A DNA stretch of 54,186 bases from Bacillota bacterium (GTDB lineage Bacteria > Bacillota > Clostridia > Lachnospirales > Lachnospiraceae), in contig JAFAGA010000048.1 of the NCBI GenBank assembly GCA_023423045.1, positions 1 to 54,186 on the forward strand, given 5' to 3'. Position 1 is the first letter of the stretch; every line of letters starts with the position of its first letter. Below the pieces are notes generated by a model. The model did not search any database, was not told the origin of the DNA, and saw nothing but the letters and a program-made list of their open reading frames with translations. This document shows, piece after piece, positions 50,617 through 54,186 of the stretch. Both the position numbers and the translations under genes were made by a program.

Positions 50617-52596
50617 CTATAACTCCAGTAATTGTTTCTTAATTTCCACCATCTTATCTCTTAACCGGGCTGCCAGCTCAAAGTTCAGCTCTGCTGCTGC
50701 GGTATGCATCTGTTTGGTAATCGTCTTCACCAGCTCCTCCAGCTCCTGACGTGACATGGATTCCATATCTTTCTCCATCTCCTTCGCATCCTTCTCGGCC
50801 TTCTTGGATATGCTGATCAGATCCCGCACCTTCTTCACGATAGTAGTTGGCGTAATCCCATGAGCTTCATTATATGCCTGCTGTATCTGCCTTCTCCGGT
50901 TCGTCTCCGATAATGCCTTCCTCATGGAATCCGTCTCATGGTCCGCGTACATAACAACATGTCCCTGGGCATTACGGGCGGCACGTCCTATGGTCTGAAT
51001 CAGGGAGGTCTCGGAACGCAAAAAGCCTTCCTTATCCGCATCCAGAATAGCCACCAGCCCCACCTCGGGAATATCCAGCCCTTCTCGAAGGAGATTAATT
51101 CCTACAAGAACATCGAATACATCCATACGCATATCCCGGATAATCTCCGAGCGCTCCAGGGTATCGATATCCGAATGAAGATACTTTACACGAATACCAA
51201 CCTCCCTCAGATAGGTCGTAAGATCTTCCGCCATACGTTTGGTCAACGTTGTCACCAGTACCTTGTTCTTCTTCTCGATCTCCTTATGGATCTCGCCCAG
51301 CAGATCATCGATCTGCCCCGCCACAGGTCTTACGGACACCTCGGGATCCAATAGACCGGTAGGACGGATCACCTGCTCCGTACGCAGCAGCTCATGCTCG
51401 CGCTCATATACGGAAGGGGTAGCCGATACAAAGAGAATCTGGCTGATCTTGCTCTCAAACTCTTCAAAATTCAGAGGCCGGTTATCCAGCGCCGAGGGAA
51501 GCCGGAAGCCGTATTCTACCAGCGTGGTTTTCCTGGAGCGGTCCCCCGCATACATTCCCCTGACCTGGGGAAGGGTAATATGGGACTCGTCCACAATAAT
51601 CATGAAATCCTCCGGGAAATAATCCATCAGAGTATGGGGCGGAGCTCCGGCCTCCAGACCGGTCAAATGCCTGGAATAATTCTCAATACCGGAACAAAAG
51701 CCCGTCTCACGCATCATCTCAATATCAAAATTCGTCCGCTCCGATATCCGCTGGGCTTCCAGAAGCTTATCCTCGCTCTTGAAATGGCGGATTCTCTCCT
51801 CCAGTTCCTCTTCAATATTGCGAATAGCCTGCTCCAGCTTATCCGGGGCCACAACATAATGAGAGGCAGGAAATATGACCGCATGCCCCAGACTATTCTT
51901 AATCTCACCGGTCAGGGTATCAATCTCCAAAATCCTCTCAACTTCATCACCAAAAAATTCAACTCGTATCGCCAATTCCGCGGAGGCTGCGGGGAAAATC
52001 TCCACCACATCTCCCCGAACCCGGAAGGTTCCTCTCTTAAAATCCATATCGTTCCGGTCATATTGTATCTCAATCAGCTTCTTCAGAACCTCATCCCGAT
52101 CCTTTACCATGCCCGGACGCAGGGAAAGAACCATCTTCTGATAGTCAATCGGGCTTCCCAGTCCATAGATGCAGGATACGCTGGCCACAATGATTACATC
52201 CTTGCGCTCCGACAAAGACGCAGTGGCTGAGTGACGAAGCTTATCAATCTCATCGTTGATGGAAGAATCCTTCTCTATATAGGTATCCGTCGAAGGAACA
52301 TAGGCCTCCGGCTGATAATAATCATAATAACTGACAAAGTATTCCACTGCATTCTCAGGAAAAAACTCCTTGAACTCCCCGTACAGCTGGGCGGCCAAGG
52401 TCTTATTATGCGCAATAATCAGAGTTGGCTTCTGTATCTGCTGGATTACGTTCGCCATGGTAAAGGTCTTACCTGAACCTGTGACACCCAGAAGTGTCTG
52501 ACATTGATTACCGCTTCGAAAGCCCTCCACAAGAGCTTTAATTGCCTCCGGCTGATCACCGGTCGGCGTATATTCCGATGTTAACTTAAATTCCAT
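50617..52596 (-). CDS. uvrB: Excinuclease ABC subunit B
   Basis: The 659-residue protein has Walker A GVTGSGKTFTMAN (about 37-49), the beta-hairpin YYDYYQPEAYVP (about 92-103) that inserts into DNA, DESH, the helicase motifs ending IQTIGRAARN, and a C-terminal UVR motif (LNFELAARLRDKM) that contacts UvrC. UvrB verifies damage after UvrA loading and recruits UvrC, which is not in the window. AGGAGG precedes the ATG by nine bases. It is the first gene of uvrB-uvrA. Confidence 0.98.
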   Translation of the reverse strand: MEFKLTSEYTPTGDQPEAIKALVEGFRSGNQCQTLLGVTGSGKTFTMANVIQQIQKPTLIIAHNKTLAAQLYGEFKEFFPENAVEYFVSYYDYYQPEAYVPSTDTYIEKDSSINDEIDKLRHSATASLSERKDVIIVASVSCIYGLGSPIDYQKMVLSLRPGMVKDRDEVLKKLIEIQYDRNDMDFKRGTFRVRGDVVEIFPAASAELAIRVEFFGDEVERILEIDTLTGEIKNSLGHAVIFPASHYVVAPDKLEQAIRNIEEELEERIRHFKSEDKLLEAQRISERTNFDIEMMRETGFCSGIENYSRHLTGLEAGAPPHTLMDYFPEDFMIIVDESHITLPQVRGMYAGDRSRKTTLVEYGFRLPSALDNRPLNFEEFESKISQILFVSATPSVYEREHELLRTEQVIRPTGLLDPEVSVRPVAGQIDDLLGEIHKEIEKKNKVLVTTLTKRMAEDLTTYLREVGIRVKYLHSDIDTLERSEIIRDMRMDVFDVLVGINLLREGLDIPEVGLVAILDADKEGFLRSETSLIQTIGRAARNAQGHVVMYADHETDSMRKALSETNRRRQIQQAYNEAHGITPTTIVKKVRDLISISKKAEKDAKEMEKDMESMSRQELEELVKTITKQMHTAAAELNFELAARLRDKMVEIKKQLLEL

Positions 52597-52695
52597 ACCA
52601 ACATTACCTCCTGGCTGCCCGGATTCTTATCTGCAAATTTTTATCCGCATATCCTCTTCCGGAAATGCAATCCCACGATAATTGTAACGCTAGTA

Positions 52696-52746
52696 ATTAT
52701 ATCACAGCAAGTTTTTAAAATCAATATACTTTCGAATGTTTGTTCT
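52696..52746 (-). promoter_or_regulatory. SOS promoter of uvrBA: sigma-A promoter with LexA box
   Basis: On the minus strand TTGATT (52719-52724), 17 bp and TATAAT (52696-52701) form a near-consensus promoter about 100 bases before uvrB. Directly upstream lies CGAATGTTTGTTCT on the plus strand (52733-52746), which matches the Gram-positive LexA/DinR box CGAAC-N4-GTTCG at eight of ten fixed positions. Confidence 0.75.
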
Positions 52747-52812
52747 ATTTTCCGGTATTTTCCTTATTTCTCACACCTCAGCCAGATGACAGGGCTGCAT
52801 AATTAATTGTGA

Positions 52813-53205
52813 AACTGCCTGGAATATGAAAACCAGCAAAATTCCTCGCCCTCTCCCACAATAACGGTGGAAAAAAATTATAACCCCAAAGCCGATCATA
52901 CCTTGAAGCTATATGGCGACTTTGATTACCTTCAGGAAGTATTCCTAAACCTCTTATCCAATGCAGAGTTTGCCCTTAAGAAAAAGAATGGTCCCAACCC
53001 AACAATTAAAATCAACATTCTCTCGGAATCAGAGTTCAAGACCTATTATTCCACCAAATCCTCCCCCAGCAATTTCGGTCTCGGGTTAAATTATGTGGAA
53101 ACTGTGGTAAAGCAGCATCATGGCAATATAACCGTACAAAGTGAAGTGGATCAGTACACTTCTTTTCAAATCGTACTGCCACGCAACAAAAACAGGGAGG
53201 AATAA
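52813..53205 (+). pseudogene. Sensor histidine kinase, C-terminal relic with internal deletion
   Basis: The open stretch from 52813 encodes a HATPase_c N-box (GDFDYLQEVFLNLLSNAEFA) and then jumps from INILSESEF to KTYYSTKSSPSNFGLGLNYV, the G2-box region. The D-box (DNGxGI) segment that should lie between is missing, and the sensor, HAMP and DHp parts are absent. Ending FQIVLPRNK is normal. It cannot be an active kinase. It abuts the response regulator relic with one base between, as in a former two-component operon. Confidence 0.8.
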
Positions 53206-53206
53206 A

Positions 53207-53710
53207 ATGATACATTGGGCGATCTGTGATGATGCAGAATATTTATGTAAAAACTTTGAATGGGCTTTTGAAAATGAACCGAATCTGATATTTGAAGGCT
53301 TTGCCACAGACGAACAATCCTGTCTGGAGCTGATACAGGAGAAAAAACGGAGATACTTCTGCTGGATATTCAGATGGAGGAACCGACCACCGGAATTGAG
53401 ATCATTCCCAAGCTAAAGAAAATCATGCCGGAGTTAAAAATCATCATGCTTACCAATTATGATGACAATAATTATATCTTCTCCGCATTTGTAAATGGTG
53501 CTACTGATTATGTGCTGAAAACTCTGTCCGATCAGGAAATTTTGCAGGCAATGTACAATGTCAGTGAGAATAGAACTTCCCTGCGTCCGGAAATTGCTCA
53601 AAAATTAGTTCAAAAAAGCAAAGAAATTCGATTATGGTAATATGAAGGATCTGGTCAAGGCCTTAGCCAAGCTTAATATATTTGAATATTTAGGCAGCCA
53701 GAGCATATAG
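53207..53710 (+). pseudogene. NarL-type response regulator, frameshifted and lacking its HTH
   Basis: GGGAGG precedes the ATG. The first frame gives MIHWAICDDAEYLCKNFEWA with the acidic pair (DD), then shifts at an A6 run near 53341-53347. Reading resumes as EILLLDIQMEEPTTGIEIIP, which holds the phospho-acceptor Asp, followed by IIMLTNYDDNNYIFSAFVNG and KTLS (conserved T and K). After KSKEIR the frame changes again to DYGNMKDLVKALAKLNIFEY, the very C-terminus of a LuxR-type regulator; the helix-turn-helix between is deleted. It is non-functional. Confidence 0.82.
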
Positions 53711-53720
53711 CTCTGGCTGC
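53694..53720 (+). terminator. Terminator after the response regulator relic
   Basis: GCAGCCAGAGC (53694-53704) and GCTCTGGCTGC (53710-53720) form an 11-bp perfect stem with a five-base loop, followed by ATTTATTTTT. The stop codon of the relic lies in the loop. Confidence 0.88.
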
Positions 53721-53734
53721 ATTTATTTTTCTCT

Positions 53735-53932
53735 TTATTGATTGGATTTTGAGATTTCTTCGTAGATCGCATTTCTCAGTCTGTCCTGGTAAGCATGGCT
53801 GGCGGAGCCATACATGTGCAGCACATAGAACACTGCGATTTCGTTTTCCCTGTCGATGGCCACATAGGAACCAGCCGCACCATCCCAGCCGAAAGACCTA
53901 TCCTCTCCTCCTTTGTCGCACATTGAAATCAT
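53735..53932 (-). pseudogene. Beta-lactamase-family serine hydrolase, C-terminal relic
   Basis: The 65-residue reading contains SFGWDGAAGSYVAIDRENEI and AVFYVLHMYGS, which match the end of class C-like beta-lactamase/esterase proteins (FGWxGAAGxxxxIDPxxxx). All catalytic parts (SxxK, YxN) are missing. Its ATG overlaps the stop of the upstream relic, so the two fragments were joined by a deletion. Confidence 0.65.
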
Positions 53933-54183
53933 AATGTAACACCTCGTTTGAAAATAGCCATATCATGAAATCCGGCTTTTTCACTGCACACCTGCTTCCC
54001 GGATGCGACCTCCATCACATAATGATACAGCTTCTTAGCCATATCTTCCAGCTCTCCGTCCTCCTTGAGTTTCCGTAGATTTATCCACAGAGTCTCGGAT
54101 TCATAACTCTCTTTATAAACAACTTTCAAATAATGCCCTAAATATAAGGAATCCACTTCCTTTTTGTAGTAGAATAATGGTGT
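53929..54183 (-). pseudogene. Altronate-dehydratase-like C-terminal fragment
   Basis: The frame is open from an in-frame stop at the window edge (54184-54186) to 53929. Its end, YHYVMEVASGKQVCSEKAG followed by FHDMAIFKRGVTL, resembles the C-terminus of UxaA/altronate dehydratases (xxLLxVASGxxxxxExxxxxEIAIxKxGVTL). The start TPLFYYKKEVDSLYLGHYLK is not recognised. At most 85 residues remain here, so the gene is broken or continues in another frame outside the window. Confidence 0.5.
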
Positions 54184-54186
54184 CTA

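Noticed and set aside
51394..52230. A 278-codon open frame on the plus strand opposite uvrB.
   Set aside because: Antisense to uvrB, with no start signals. Long antisense frames are common opposite genes of this composition.
1..54186. CRISPR arrays and tRNA genes.
   Set aside because: No regularly spaced identical repeats with unique spacers, and no cloverleaf with GTTCGA-type T-arm and acceptor pairing, were recognised on either strand.

Overview
The window looks like a chromosomal segment of a low-to-mid GC anaerobic Firmicute, most likely a Lachnospiraceae member (Clostridium cluster XIVa). The grounds are strong AGGAGG ribosome binding sites, a greA-lysS operon, a lactate dehydrogenase/Etf operon of the electron-confurcating type, an AlkZ-related protein, an XRE-DUF5680 regulator and a second type II topoisomerase pair. 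No tRNA, rRNA or CRISPR array was seen. The assignment rests on reading alone.

Positions 1-19,780 form an AT-rich accessory region inserted downstream of lysS. From the left edge, all on the minus strand, it carries a defence locus: hsdM, a DUF1643 gene, hsdS, a frameshifted RES-like gene, hsdR and the start of a DUF4011 superfamily I helicase that runs off the window. The DUF1643 gene sits between two identical 21-bp direct repeats, so it looks like a cassette dropped between hsdM and hsdS. At 9,471-9,528 lies a diverged copy of the 3' end of lysS, matching 19,751-19,808. It is flanked by short direct repeats resembling integrase arm sites and by the last 23 or so codons of a tyrosine recombinase. 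This marks a decayed integration junction and makes 9.5-19.8 kb a discrete island about 10.3 kb long. The island carries a large secreted Ig-like surface protein, a three-gene glycosylation operon (two polytopic membrane glycosyltransferases around an FAD oxidoreductase), a divergent polyprenyl-phosphate glycosyltransferase, an IS1-family fragment and a broken AAA ATPase.

From 19.8 kb rightwards the gene content is core-like: lysS and greA behind a consensus promoter; lysA with a PHP-domain gene; and a lactate module (permease, EtfB, EtfA, FAD lactate dehydrogenase) downstream of its FadR-type regulator. In that module two TGGT-NNN-ACCA operators form the ends of a 162-bp dyad around the likely permease promoter. 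Next come a tributyrin-esterase-like gene, parE-parC, araD, a histidine-less Hpt-like gene, guaA with a TTG start, a lipid-anchored or membrane-anchored unknown protein, a Cache-HAMP chemoreceptor, a secreted unknown, an AlkZ-related protein, an XRE-DUF5680 regulator and a YfbR-like nucleotidase. The uvrB-uvrA operon follows, driven by a near-consensus promoter with an adjacent LexA-type box.

The last 1.4 kb is a gene graveyard: a truncated histidine kinase, a response regulator with frameshifts and a lost HTH, a beta-lactamase-family tail and an altronate-dehydratase-like tail.
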